A stretch of DNA of 64,000 bases from Allobosea sp. (GTDB taxonomy: Bacteria; Pseudomonadota; Alphaproteobacteria; Rhizobiales; Beijerinckiaceae): the NCBI RefSeq assembly GCF_017308015.1, contig NZ_JAFKFW010000008.1, forward strand, positions 116,345-180,344, given 5' to 3'. The notes under the pieces were generated by a model that was not told where the DNA came from, ran no database searches, and saw only the letters and a list, made by a program, of their open reading frames with translations. Below are positions 29,718-38,968 of the stretch, piece by piece. The position numbers and the translations under genes are program-made. Each line of letters starts with the position of its first letter. Position 1 is the stretch's first letter.

Positions 29718-32129
29718 TCACGCGAGATGGAAGGACTGCTGCAGCACGTCCCGCGAATCCAGCCCGAGCTGGACATCGAACTGGCCGCTCTCGATCACCT
29801 CTTTCAGCTCGCCATTCACGAACTTGAGCTGTTCCGGGCCGACTTCGAAGCGCACGGCGCGGCTTTCGCCGGGCTTGAGCGTCACCTTCTGGAAGCCCTT
29901 CAGCTCCTTCACCGGTCGCGCGATCGAGGCGTAGGGGTCGGCGATGTAGAGCTGCACGACATTGGCGCCCGCGAAACTGCCGGTATTGGTCAGCGTCGCC
30001 TCGGCGGTCAGCTTCTCACCGCGTCTGATGCGGCTGGCCGAGAGCTTGAGGTCGGTCAGGGTGAACGTGCTTAAGCTCAGGCCGAAACCGAACGGATAGA
30101 GTGCGCCCTGCTCCTCCTCGAAATATTGCGAGGTATAGTTACCCGGCTTGCCCGGCGTGTAGGGCCGTCCGATCCGCAGTGCGTTGTAATAGGTCGGGAT
30201 CTGGCCGGCCGAGCGCGGGAAGCTGATCGGCAGCTTGGCCGAGGGATTGTGGTCGCCGAACAGGATGTCGGCGATAGCATTGCCACCCTCGGTGCCGGCA
30301 TACCAGGTCTCCAGCAGCGCATCGGCATTGTCCTTCTCCCAGCCGATGGCGAGCGGCCGGCCGTTCATCAGCAGGACGACGAGCGGCTTTCCGGTCGCCT
30401 TCAGCGCCTGCAGCAGCTTGCGCTGCGAGCCAGGCATCTCGATCGTGACGCGGCTCGAGGATTCATGCGACATGCCGCGCACCTCGCCGACGACGGCGAT
30501 CACCACGTCGGACTGGTTGGCGACCGCGACAGCCTCCTCGATCATCACGTCGAGCGGGCGCGGGTCCTGGATGACCTCGGGCTTGTCCCAGTTCAGGAAG
30601 TTCAGGTAGTCGACCACCTTCTGGTCATCGAGCACGTTGGCGCCGCGTGCGATCAGGAGCTTGGCCTTGTCGCCGATCGCCTTCTCGATGCCGGCCTTGA
30701 CCGTGACGGCCTGTTCGGCGACGCCTTGCGCCGACCAGCTGCCGAGGATGTCGAGCCCGGAATCGGCGAGAGGCCCGACGAGTGCGATCGTGCCCTGCTT
30801 CTTCAGCGGCAGGGTCTGGTTGCGGTTCTCCAGCAGCACGATGGAGTCGCGGGCGATCTCGCGGGCCGGCTCGCGGTGCAGGCGGTCGTTCGAGCGTACA
30901 TCGACGGGATCGTCCTCCTGCTTGCCCATGCGCAGGAACGGGTTGGCGAAGAGGCCCATGTCGTATTTGGCGCCGAGCACCTCGCGCACGCAGGCGTCGA
31001 GTTCGGCCATCTTGATCTCGCCGGACGCGATCAGCCCGGGCACCTCGGCGAGATAGACCTGGTCGGCCATGCTGAGGTCGATGCCGGCCTTGATCGCGAG
31101 CTTGGCCGCCTCGCGGTTGTCGCGGGCGACGCCGTGGCGCGTCAGCTCCGTGATCGCGCCATGGTCGCTGACGGTGACGCCCTTGAAGCCCCATTGCTTG
31201 CGCAACAGGTCCTGCATCAGCCAGGTATTGGAAGTCGCCGGCACGCCGTTGACCGAATTCAGTGCGACCATGACGCCGCCGGAACCCGCATCGATAGCCG
31301 CCTTGTAAGGCGGCAGATAGACCTGGTGCATGCGCAGCGGGCTCATGTCGACCGTGTTGTAGTCGCGCCCGCCTTCGACCGCGCCATAGAGCGCGAAATG
31401 CTTGACTGCGGCCATGATGGTGTCGGGCTGGTCGGGCGAGGTGCCCTGGAAGCCGCGCACGCTGGCTCGGGCGCATTCGCTGACGAGATAGGGATCCTCG
31501 CCGAAGCCCTCGGAGGTGCGGCCCCAGCGCGGGTCGTGGCTGATGTCGACCATCGGCGCGAAGGTCATGTCGACGCCGTCATTGCAGGCCTCGACCGCCG
31601 AGACGCGGGCCATCCGTTCGATCACGGCCATGTCGAAGCTCGACGCGAGGCCAAGCGGGATCGGGAAGGTGGTGCGGTGGCCATGCACCACGTCATAGGC
31701 AAAGAAGAGCGGGATCTTCAGGCGGCTGCGCTTGACGGCGGCTTCCTGGAGCGGCCGATTGTCGCGCCGGACCACGGTGTTGAACGAACCGGCGATGCGC
31801 CCGGCCGCAACCTCGTCCATCAGTTGCGCGTGCGGCATCTCGGGGCCGATGCTGATCAGGCGCAATTGCCCGACCTTCTCGTCGACCGTCATCTGCCCGA
31901 TCAGTTTGTCGACGAAAGCCTTCTTCGTCGCGGCGCGATCGGCGGCGCGCGCCGGTTTCGACCTGGCTGCCGCAGGACCCGCGGCCATCCCCGCCACAAA
32001 GGCGGCCGAGGCCATGGCACCGAGCGCCTGCCGGCGGGAAAGGCCGGCATTGGCCTGCTCAGGGGACACCGTCTCCAGTCCTTCGACGACCGGCGCAGCG
32101 TTCTTGTGATCCATGCTGTGTTCGTTCAC
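29718..32129 (-). CDS. bglX: Periplasmic beta-glucosidase, glycoside hydrolase family 3
   Basis: Removes beta-linked glucose from the non-reducing ends of oligosaccharides. The 803-aa protein has a Tat-type signal: LSRRQALGAMASAAFVAGMAAGPAAA near residues 30-55, after an unusually long 29-residue leader. The GH3 TIM-barrel shows FAYDVVHGHRTTFPIPLGLAS, WGRTSEGFGEDPYL, AVKHFALYG and the nucleophile Asp322 in TVSDHGAITEL. The second domain has GEVRGMSHESSSR with acid/base Glu556, and a C-terminal fibronectin-like domain follows. Tat export implies folding before transport. It is divergent from opgG, 162 bp apart, so it may trim periplasmic glucans. Confidence 0.93.
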   Translation of the reverse strand: MNEHSMDHKNAAPVVEGLETVSPEQANAGLSRRQALGAMASAAFVAGMAAGPAAARSKPARAADRAATKKAFVDKLIGQMTVDEKVGQLRLISIGPEMPHAQLMDEVAAGRIAGSFNTVVRRDNRPLQEAAVKRSRLKIPLFFAYDVVHGHRTTFPIPLGLASSFDMAVIERMARVSAVEACNDGVDMTFAPMVDISHDPRWGRTSEGFGEDPYLVSECARASVRGFQGTSPDQPDTIMAAVKHFALYGAVEGGRDYNTVDMSPLRMHQVYLPPYKAAIDAGSGGVMVALNSVNGVPATSNTWLMQDLLRKQWGFKGVTVSDHGAITELTRHGVARDNREAAKLAIKAGIDLSMADQVYLAEVPGLIASGEIKMAELDACVREVLGAKYDMGLFANPFLRMGKQEDDPVDVRSNDRLHREPAREIARDSIVLLENRNQTLPLKKQGTIALVGPLADSGLDILGSWSAQGVAEQAVTVKAGIEKAIGDKAKLLIARGANVLDDQKVVDYLNFLNWDKPEVIQDPRPLDVMIEEAVAVANQSDVVIAVVGEVRGMSHESSSRVTIEMPGSQRKLLQALKATGKPLVVLLMNGRPLAIGWEKDNADALLETWYAGTEGGNAIADILFGDHNPSAKLPISFPRSAGQIPTYYNALRIGRPYTPGKPGNYTSQYFEEEQGALYPFGFGLSLSTFTLTDLKLSASRIRRGEKLTAEATLTNTGSFAGANVVQLYIADPYASIARPVKELKGFQKVTLKPGESRAVRFEVGPEQLKFVNGELKEVIESGQFDVQLGLDSRDVLQQSFHLA

Positions 32130-32291
32130 TCAGGTTGTCGGGGCCGAAGGGGAGCGCGGGAGCGGTTCGGAAAGAACGGCGCTCGTTCCTTGACCCTCGT
32201 CGCGATGATGGGCATGTGTGCTCGGATGCGCCGCTGCCAATATAGGACGGGTGCGCTCCGTCCTGCCGCCGCCCACCTTTAAGGAGGTAGT

Positions 32292-34019
32292 GTGAACTTG
32301 TCGACCCGTTCCGCCGACGGGGCCCCGCTCACGGCCCGATCTTCCTCTTCGGCCCGACAGAAGCTGATGCGGCTGCCGGACCGGTGCGGACAGGCGCGAA
32401 GCAGGTCCGCTTTCGTGCGGCTCGGCCTGGCGCTCGGCTGGCTGGCCCTGGCAGCTCTCGCCGGCCCCTCGGCCTTCGCGCAGCAGCGCCAGAAATTCGG
32501 ACTCGACGACGTGGTCGCCAGGGCCAGGGCGCTGGCCGAGGCGCCTTATGTCGCGCCGGTCAGCAACCTGCCCGACGTCTTCAGCAAGATGCAGTTCGCC
32601 GACTACCAGAAGATGCAGCCGAAGCGCGATCGCTTCGCCTGGATGGAATTCAAGACTCCGTTCAAGCTCGCCTTCTACCATCAGGGCATGCAGTTCAACA
32701 CGCCGGTGAAGATCAGTGAGATCGTCGACGGCGCCGCCCACGAGATCCCCTATGACGCCGGGCGCTTCGATTTCGCAGACCTGCATTTCGACCGTGAGGC
32801 GACCAGCAAGCTCGGCTGGGCCGGTTTCCGCGTGGTCTATCCGATCAACCAGCCCGGCAAGCTTGATGAGATCATGAGCGTGCTCGGCGCGAGCTATTTC
32901 CGCGTCATCGGCAAGAACCAGATCTATGGCCTGTCCGGGCGCGGGCTCGCGATCGATACCGGTCTGCCGATCGCCGAGGAGTTCCCCAATTTTCGCGAGT
33001 TCTGGCTGCGCCGTCCGAAGCCGAAGGACAAGCACCTGACCTTCTATGCGCTGATGGACTCGGTGCGCGCATCTGGCGCCTATGAATTCACGCTGACGCC
33101 GGGCGCGGACGCCGTGCTGAGCGTCAAGTCGCGGGTCTTTCTGCGACGGGACGCCTCGCCGACGACGATCGGCATCGCGCCTCTGACCAGCATGTTCCTC
33201 TACGGCCCGCAGCAGCCGTCGCCGACGCCGAATTTCCGCCCGGCGATCCATGATTCCAATGGGCTCGCCGTTCGTCGTGGCGACGGGGAATGGATCTGGC
33301 GCCCCCTGGTCAACCCCTCCATGGTCGCGATCAGCGATATCCCGGCGGAGAACCCGAAGGGCTTCGGCCTGCTCCAGCGTGGGCGCGATTTCTCGCGCTA
33401 CGAGGATCTGAAGGATCGCTACGATCTGCGTCCGAGCGCGTGGATCGAGCCGACCAACGACTGGGGCAAGGGCAATGTGCGCCTCGTCGAGATCCCGACC
33501 GCCGACGAGACCAACGACAATATCGTCACGCTCTGGGTGCCGGACGTGAGGCCTCCGTTCGGGGAGCCGATGCGCTTCGACTACCGCATGCACTGGACCA
33601 TGGACGAGCCGGCCCTGATGAAGGGCGACATTTCCCATGTCTGGCAGACGATGCGCTCGACCGGCGAGTTCTACCAGTCGAACCTGATCCGCGCCGGGGA
33701 CGGCACGCTGGCCTTCCTGATCGACTTCAAGGGCCCCTCGCTGCGCAAGCTGCCGAGGGATGCGAGGCCCACGGCCGTCGTCGGCGCCAACGACAATGTC
33801 GAGATCGTCGGCACTGAACTGCAGCCCAATCCGGCGATCCAGGGCTGGCGCCTGAGCTATCGGATCAAGATCAGGAATCCGGCGGTCTCATCCGATCTCG
33901 ACGCTGTCCTGAAGCTTGGCGATCGTACCCTCACCGAGACCTGGAAGTTCAGGTTGCCGCCGACGCAGGCGGCGACGAACAAGGAAACCTACCTCAACCG
34001 CTTCAAGGCGATGGAGTAG
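32292..34019 (+). CDS. opgG: Periplasmic glucan biosynthesis protein
   Basis: Needed for synthesis or branching of osmoregulated periplasmic glucans. The 575-aa protein starts at GTG 32292 after a strong AAGGAGG. A hydrophobic segment, FVRLGLALGWLALAALAGPSAFAQ, lies at about residues 41-64, after a long basic N-region and with likely cleavage after FAQ. The mature domain starts FGLDDVVARARALAEAPY and contains FAYHQG-like FKLAFYHQGMQFNTPVKI, GASYFRVIGKNQIYGLSGRGLAIDTG, TSMFLYGP and RPAIHDSNGLAV, as in MdoG/OpgG/OpgD. No opgH glucosyltransferase gene is adjacent. The gene is convergent with the response-regulator gene. Confidence 0.93.
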   Translation: MNLSTRSADGAPLTARSSSSARQKLMRLPDRCGQARSRSAFVRLGLALGWLALAALAGPSAFAQQRQKFGLDDVVARARALAEAPYVAPVSNLPDVFSKMQFADYQKMQPKRDRFAWMEFKTPFKLAFYHQGMQFNTPVKISEIVDGAAHEIPYDAGRFDFADLHFDREATSKLGWAGFRVVYPINQPGKLDEIMSVLGASYFRVIGKNQIYGLSGRGLAIDTGLPIAEEFPNFREFWLRRPKPKDKHLTFYALMDSVRASGAYEFTLTPGADAVLSVKSRVFLRRDASPTTIGIAPLTSMFLYGPQQPSPTPNFRPAIHDSNGLAVRRGDGEWIWRPLVNPSMVAISDIPAENPKGFGLLQRGRDFSRYEDLKDRYDLRPSAWIEPTNDWGKGNVRLVEIPTADETNDNIVTLWVPDVRPPFGEPMRFDYRMHWTMDEPALMKGDISHVWQTMRSTGEFYQSNLIRAGDGTLAFLIDFKGPSLRKLPRDARPTAVVGANDNVEIVGTELQPNPAIQGWRLSYRIKIRNPAVSSDLDAVLKLGDRTLTETWKFRLPPTQAATNKETYLNRFKAME

Positions 34020-34052
34020 TCGCCCGCCCGCGAGGGGCGGAGAGGTGCCGAA

Positions 34053-34074
34053 CGCGGGATCAGACGATCCCGCG
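34053..34074. terminator. Hairpin at convergent ends of opgG and response-regulator gene
   Basis: CGCGGGATC and GATCCCGCG form a perfect 9-bp stem with an AGAC loop. The right arm overlaps the last codons of the response-regulator gene, whose stop is complementary to 34060-34062. It could end both transcripts, though no U-tract follows. Confidence 0.5.
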
Positions 34075-34752
34075 CCGCATCGCTTCGACGGCAGCCTCTG
34101 CGCGCGACGAGACGTTGAGCTTGCGGTAGATGCTCTTGACGTAGCCGGCCACGGTGTGCGGCGTGAGGCCAAGCACGCGGGCCGCTTCCGGAGTGCGCAG
34201 TCCCTTCCCGATCAAGGCCAGAACCTCCTGCTCGCGTGGCGTGAGCGCGATCGGTTCGACAGCCGGTTCCGGTCGCCGGCGGGCGAAATGGGCCATGATG
34301 CGTTGCGCGACCGACGGCGAGAGCGGCGGTTCGCCCATGTCGATGCGGTGGAGGTAGCGCACCATCGTCTCTTCGTGCTGGTCCTTCAGCAGATAGCCCT
34401 GTGCTCCGGCGGCAATGGCTTCGAACAGGTGCTGGTCGTCGTCGTAGATCGTCGTCACGATCGGGCTCAGGCCCGAATGGTTCGCTGCGATCTCGCGGAT
34501 CAGGTCGATGCCCGAGCCGTCCGGCAGACCGATATCCACGAGCGCGATATCATCCGGCCCGCCCGGGCTTTCCCGTACGCGCATATCGTGCAGGCAGATT
34601 CGGGCCGCCGACAGCGAGGCCGCTTCCCGCACAATGATCTCCGGGAAGGCGGTCTTCAGCATCGCGGCGAGCCAGCGCCGCGTATCGGGCCTGTCCTCGA
34701 CGACGAGGCCGATGCGATCCGAGTGGCGCGGGGAGGTCGGGAGATTCATCAT
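34060..34752 (-). CDS. NarL/LuxR-type response regulator
   Basis: A 230-aa two-component regulator. The receiver domain covers about residues 14-135, with acidic VVEDRPDTRR, phospho-acceptor Asp73 in ALVDIGLPDGSG, and the conserved Lys in YLLKDQHEE. The C-terminal GerE/LuxR HTH spans about 163-228 (LTPREQEVLALIGKGLRTPEAARVLGLTPHTVAGYVKSIYRKL). Its gene follows the histidine kinase gene by 76 bp on the same strand, so they are a cognate pair. They come directly after the RiPP exporter gene. The targets could include the peptide operon. This is the ComA/NarL architecture. Confidence 0.93.
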   Translation of the reverse strand: MMNLPTSPRHSDRIGLVVEDRPDTRRWLAAMLKTAFPEIIVREAASLSAARICLHDMRVRESPGGPDDIALVDIGLPDGSGIDLIREIAANHSGLSPIVTTIYDDDQHLFEAIAAGAQGYLLKDQHEETMVRYLHRIDMGEPPLSPSVAQRIMAHFARRRPEPAVEPIALTPREQEVLALIGKGLRTPEAARVLGLTPHTVAGYVKSIYRKLNVSSRAEAAVEAMRRGIV

Positions 34753-34828
34753 CGGGCATGCGCCAGGGACGCGGGGGAACGATCATATCTCACGATAGGC
34801 CCCGCCCGATCGGCCTGCGACCCCGCGA

Positions 34829-37042
34829 TCATGGGGACCGGGCCGGGGTCGCGATGGCTTCCGTGGCCGGGTATCCGGGCGCCTGCAACGGCAGCGACAC
34901 GCTGATGCAAGTGCCGCGCGGGGTCGGCTCGATCCCGAACGTGCCGCCGAGTTCGATGAGCCGGCGCCTGAGGCCGCGCAGCCCATGGCCGGTTCGGGCT
35001 TCGTCTTCGGGCGATGCCGGCAGGCCTACCCCATCGTCGCGAATCCGCATTGCAAGAGCGTTCTCCGACAATGCGATCGAAACCTCGACGACATGGGCGC
35101 CAGCGTGACGGATGACGTTCGTGACCAACTCGCGATGAAGCGAGATCAGGCTGCGATAGACGGGGTAGTCCAGCAGGGTTTCGGCGTCCGTCCTTCCTTC
35201 CATCTGCCAGGCCAGCTCGATGCCGGCCATGTCGAGCCTGTCGGCGGTTTCGTGGCGGAGCGCCGCGAGCACCTGCGCGAGCGGCAGGCGTTCTGCCGAG
35301 AGGCCGCCGACGATCGAGCGGATATCGGCGAGCGCATCGCGCAGCACGCGCTGGACATCGCCGGTCTCGCTCTTGTGCAGCCCGGAGAGCAGGCGCGCGC
35401 CGACATCGTCATGCAGGTCGCGGGCGATGCGCTGGCGCTCCTCCGTCCGCCCGCGCTCGAACTCGCTGCGGCTCGTCTCGGAGTAACGCATCATCCGGAC
35501 GAGCTGTTCGGCGAGCTTGGCGTCGCGGGAGCCGAATAGGCGCTGCCCGCCCCAACCATAGCGGAGCATCAGGGCCTGCGTGTCCGCGACGGCGGGGACT
35601 GCGAGATCGAGCCCGTCGCGCCGGATCGCCACGCCTGTACGGGCATCCTCCACAGTGGCGAGGTCGACCGGCTCGAACAGCCGCATCAGCAGCGCGCGCC
35701 AGAGGCGTGAGCGTTCGGCCGGCGAGGGCGTGAAGGAGATGTCGACCACGGCCTCGAACAATTCATGCCGTTCGACGCTGCGCCGCTCGACCAGTCGCTC
35801 CCAGAACAAAGTCCGCAAGGGCAGATAGGCGAAGCCGACGAAGAGCAGAGAAAGCCCGAGCGATGTCGCCGGCTGCAGATGCAGCAGGACGATCAGGAGG
35901 GCGTCTGCGGCCAGCAGCACAAGCAGGCCGCCGGCATAAAACAGGATGCGGAAGGCCCATTCGTCGAGATCGAACAGGCGATAGCGCGAGACGCCGAGCG
36001 CAAGCCCGGCATAGATCAGCAGGAAGAAGCCGAAGGCATGGCCCTGCTGCAGCACCGGCGTCGTATCGAACAGAACCGGGCTGATGATCAGCAGGATGAA
36101 GGGCAGCGCCCCGACGATCACCGACAAGCCGAGCCAGCGCAGGACCGCACGTCCGCGCGCATCCTTTCGCACCGCGACGCGCTGGGCGATCACCAGCGCG
36201 ATGATGGCGAGCATCTCCAGCATCGTCGGCAATTGCGCGCCCATCTGCGGATTAGGCAGGGCGTGGCTGAGATTGCTCAGGCTCCAGACGGTCACGACGA
36301 TGCAGACGAGGCCAGGCACCCATCCTGGCGCCAGCCGGCGCGGGTAGATCAGGAACAGGCTGATCATCACCGCGCCGAACCCGACGGCACCGATATGGTT
36401 GAGTCCGCTGAGCAGGCGGAACAGGCCGCCGTCGATCGCGAGCTCGCGCGAGGAATAGACGGCCGCCGCGAAGGCCGAGAGCATGACCATCCCGCCCGAC
36501 AGGGCGAAGAGTTGTGTCGGAGGATCGCGTGGGCGCAGGGCAAGCACCCAGGCGCCGATCAGCAGGGCGCCGGAGCCCGTGACGAGCTGAACCCAGAAGG
36601 CCGAGGGCAGGCTGGTGATCGGGCGGGATGCCGTTCGGATCTGTACGGCCACGTCGTTGCCGCCATCCACGCCCAGGCGCAGATCGACATCTCCGGAGGC
36701 GAGGATCGATGCCAGCTCGCTCTGCCGGGCGAAGAAGCGGCGCACGGCCTCGTAGCTGGCGATGACGTCCGGCTCCTCGATGACATCGGTCGCGTCGAGC
36801 CGGATCGCGGCACTCGTGGTGCCAGCAGGTGCGATCGAGATCAGGCGACCGGGTTTCACCCTGTCATGGCCGGGGCCGTCGGGGGCGACAGCGATGATCC
36901 GGACCGTATCGTCGGACGTATCGCCCGACAGCGCCAGTCCGAGCCAGGGCTGGCGCAAGGTGAGCGTCAGGACAACGAGCGCCGCGGTGAAGCAGAGAAT
37001 GATCGCAGCCTGCAGGATGCGGCTCGGAAGCCAGAAAGCCAT
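34829..37042 (-). CDS. Multi-TM sensor histidine kinase with extracytoplasmic PDZ-like domain (ComP-like)
   Basis: A 737-aa membrane kinase. TM1 is about residues 8-29. An extracytoplasmic region of about 30-145 begins QPWLGLALSGD and continues VRIIAVAPDGPG..RVKPGRLISI, which looks like a PDZ fold. About eight or nine further TM segments lie between 147 and 408. The cytoplasmic part has the HisKA_3 dimerisation helix with phospho-acceptor His544 in RIARDLHDDVGARLL, the N-box HRELVTNVIRHAGAH, the G1 motif IRDDGVGLP and the G2 region GHGLRGLRRRL. PDZ plus many TM segments plus HisKA_3 is the layout of ComP-type peptide sensors. The gene lies 201 bp downstream of the RiPP exporter on the same strand and 76 bp before the response regulator. 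A ligand from the adjacent peptide locus is inference. Confidence 0.9.
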   Translation of the reverse strand: MAFWLPSRILQAAIILCFTAALVVLTLTLRQPWLGLALSGDTSDDTVRIIAVAPDGPGHDRVKPGRLISIAPAGTTSAAIRLDATDVIEEPDVIASYEAVRRFFARQSELASILASGDVDLRLGVDGGNDVAVQIRTASRPITSLPSAFWVQLVTGSGALLIGAWVLALRPRDPPTQLFALSGGMVMLSAFAAAVYSSRELAIDGGLFRLLSGLNHIGAVGFGAVMISLFLIYPRRLAPGWVPGLVCIVVTVWSLSNLSHALPNPQMGAQLPTMLEMLAIIALVIAQRVAVRKDARGRAVLRWLGLSVIVGALPFILLIISPVLFDTTPVLQQGHAFGFFLLIYAGLALGVSRYRLFDLDEWAFRILFYAGGLLVLLAADALLIVLLHLQPATSLGLSLLFVGFAYLPLRTLFWERLVERRSVERHELFEAVVDISFTPSPAERSRLWRALLMRLFEPVDLATVEDARTGVAIRRDGLDLAVPAVADTQALMLRYGWGGQRLFGSRDAKLAEQLVRMMRYSETSRSEFERGRTEERQRIARDLHDDVGARLLSGLHKSETGDVQRVLRDALADIRSIVGGLSAERLPLAQVLAALRHETADRLDMAGIELAWQMEGRTDAETLLDYPVYRSLISLHRELVTNVIRHAGAHVVEVSIALSENALAMRIRDDGVGLPASPEDEARTGHGLRGLRRRLIELGGTFGIEPTPRGTCISVSLPLQAPGYPATEAIATPARSP

Positions 37043-37243
37043 CGTTCGATGTTTTTCGCCATCCCGGCCGTCCTGCGGACCGCCCTCATGGCGCCCCTCC
37101 GTTACGAGCCGCGCGACAACATTGCAGCGTTTCCCGGCGGTGTCGACGGTATATTCCCCTGCGTCATCGCAAAAACGGCTGGTTTCGGGCCTTCTCGTAA
37201 AGGAGCGCCTTGTTATGCCGGCTCGTGCTATGGGTCGCCAACT

Positions 37244-38968
37244 TCAGGCCGCCTCTCCTGCTGCGGCGGGCGCATCGTCGAGCCGCAGGATGCGATCCAT
37301 CCGCGCGGCTACGCTCTCGCGGTGGGTGATGGCGATCACGGCCGCCTGGGCATGCCGTTGCAGCAGTGCGTCGAGCACCTGCTTCTCCGTCGCCGCATCC
37401 AGGGCCGAGGTGCTCTCATCGAGGATCAGGATGTCGGGCGTGACGAGCATGGCGCGTGCCAGCCCCAGCCGCTGCTTCTGTCCGGCCGAGAGCTCGACGC
37501 CGCCCTGTCCCAGCATGGTGTCGTAGCCGGCCGGCAGATTGCCGATATCGCCATCGAGCCCTGCCGATGTCGCGGCCGCGACGATCGCATCACGGCCGGC
37601 ATGGGGTGCCGGCAGGCCGATGTTCTCCGCGACGCTGCCGGTGAAGACATCGATCTCGTGGGGCACGACGACGACGCGGCGGCGCCAAATGCCGAGCGGG
37701 ATGTCGGTTGCCGCGAAGGAGCCGAGCCGGATGCTGTCCGTGCCGTGCCGGGCACGGATCAGCAGGTTTGCCAGCGTGCTCTTGCCGATCCCGCTGCGCC
37801 CGACGAGCGCCATCCTCTCGCCCGGTGCAAGCGTGAACGAGAGACGCTGGATCACCGGCCTGTCCGCGACGCCGTAGGAAAAGCTCAGTCCAGATACGCA
37901 GAGCGCGGCGGGAGGAAGGTCACCGGGCTCGTGATCGCCGTCGATCGCCTCGTGCGGCGGCTGCGCCAGTGTGCGCAGCCGGATCGCCGCGACGCTCGCC
38001 GCCTGCAGGTCGTCCACCACCTTGAGCAGGGCGAGCGCTGGTGCGGTCAACGCGCCGCCCAGTGACAGGAGCAGGACGAAGGTGCCGATGCTGGCTTCTC
38101 CCCCCGCGACACGCCAGCCGGCCAGCAGCGTCACCACTGCGATGATCGCGCCGCTTGCGACCCGGCCGGCGCTGTCGAGCAGGGTCGAGAGCCGGATCAC
38201 CGCGAGATGCGCTGCGTTGTCGCCGTCGAGCCGCTCGGTGAAACGCCTTTCGGCAAAGCCATGGGCATTGTTGCGCCGGATCGTCTCGACATAGGCGATG
38301 GCCTCGATCAGATGCGCCCAATAGCGGCTGCGCATCTCGAACCAGGTGATCTCCCGCTGGCGCAGCGTCGTGGCGGCGGCGACGTGAAGGGCCGCGAGCA
38401 GTCCGACGAGCGCGCCAACGGACAGGCCGATGCGCCAGTCGGTCGCCAGCATCGCCCCGAGCAGCACGGCGACCATGCCGAAGCCGAGTGCGAACTCGAT
38501 CAACCGCTCGCCCGCACCCTGCGCCAGCCGGTCGACCTCCTCGAAGCTCTGGCCGAGCATGCCCTGATCTCCGGCGAGCGGGCTGTCGGCCGGCAGCCGC
38601 AGCATCGTGCCGAAGGCTGGAAGCAGCATGTCGCGCCGCAGAGCCAGCGCTGCCCGCGCCGCGAGCACGCGCCGGGCGCAGGCCAGACCGCCATCGACGA
38701 TGCCGATGGCGAGGAGCAACCCGGCAATGCCGGCGACGAGCCCGGTTTCGCGCCCGGCCAACCCATCGTCGATCAGTCGCGCCAGAAGCCATGGCGGAAC
38801 GAAGGCGATCAGGCTGAGGGCCACGGCGACCGCGAGCGCCGGAAGCGTGCGCCGCCGCTGCCACCAGAGCATGCGCGCGAGCAGCCCGGTCACGCCCGTC
38901 CGCTCCGAGGCCGGAACCTCTCCGAGCAGGGCGGCGAGCAGGGCCGGAGGAGGCAGCCGGGGTGTCAC
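37244..38968 (-). CDS. Exporter-type ABC transporter (fused membrane and ATPase domains) of the graspetide-like locus
   Basis: A 574-aa half-transporter. About six TM segments lie in residues 42-310. The ATPase domain follows: Walker A VGRSGIGKST (389-398), signature LSAGQKQRLGLARAM (493-507), Walker B ILILDEST (513-520) and switch His549. There is no N-terminal C39 peptidase domain, so it does not cut a leader itself. The start is the GTG at 38966-38968, giving a four-base GTGA overlap with the ATP-grasp stop. Coupling to a peptide-modifying ligase indicates export of the modified peptide as a homodimer. The leader protease is not obvious in the window. Confidence 0.9.
   Translation of the reverse strand: MTPRLPPPALLAALLGEVPASERTGVTGLLARMLWWQRRRTLPALAVAVALSLIAFVPPWLLARLIDDGLAGRETGLVAGIAGLLLAIGIVDGGLACARRVLAARAALALRRDMLLPAFGTMLRLPADSPLAGDQGMLGQSFEEVDRLAQGAGERLIEFALGFGMVAVLLGAMLATDWRIGLSVGALVGLLAALHVAAATTLRQREITWFEMRSRYWAHLIEAIAYVETIRRNNAHGFAERRFTERLDGDNAAHLAVIRLSTLLDSAGRVASGAIIAVVTLLAGWRVAGGEASIGTFVLLLSLGGALTAPALALLKVVDDLQAASVAAIRLRTLAQPPHEAIDGDHEPGDLPPAALCVSGLSFSYGVADRPVIQRLSFTLAPGERMALVGRSGIGKSTLANLLIRARHGTDSIRLGSFAATDIPLGIWRRRVVVVPHEIDVFTGSVAENIGLPAPHAGRDAIVAAATSAGLDGDIGNLPAGYDTMLGQGGVELSAGQKQRLGLARAMLVTPDILILDESTSALDAATEKQVLDALLQRHAQAAVIAITHRESVAARMDRILRLDDAPAAAGEAA

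Noticed and set aside
36967-37089. 40-aa out-of-frame ORF with GGAGGGG upstream, overlapping the kinase start
   Set aside because: The ribosome-binding site is good, but the peptide is Arg/Ser-rich and lies mostly inside the kinase coding region. It could be a coupling leader, but nothing else supports it.
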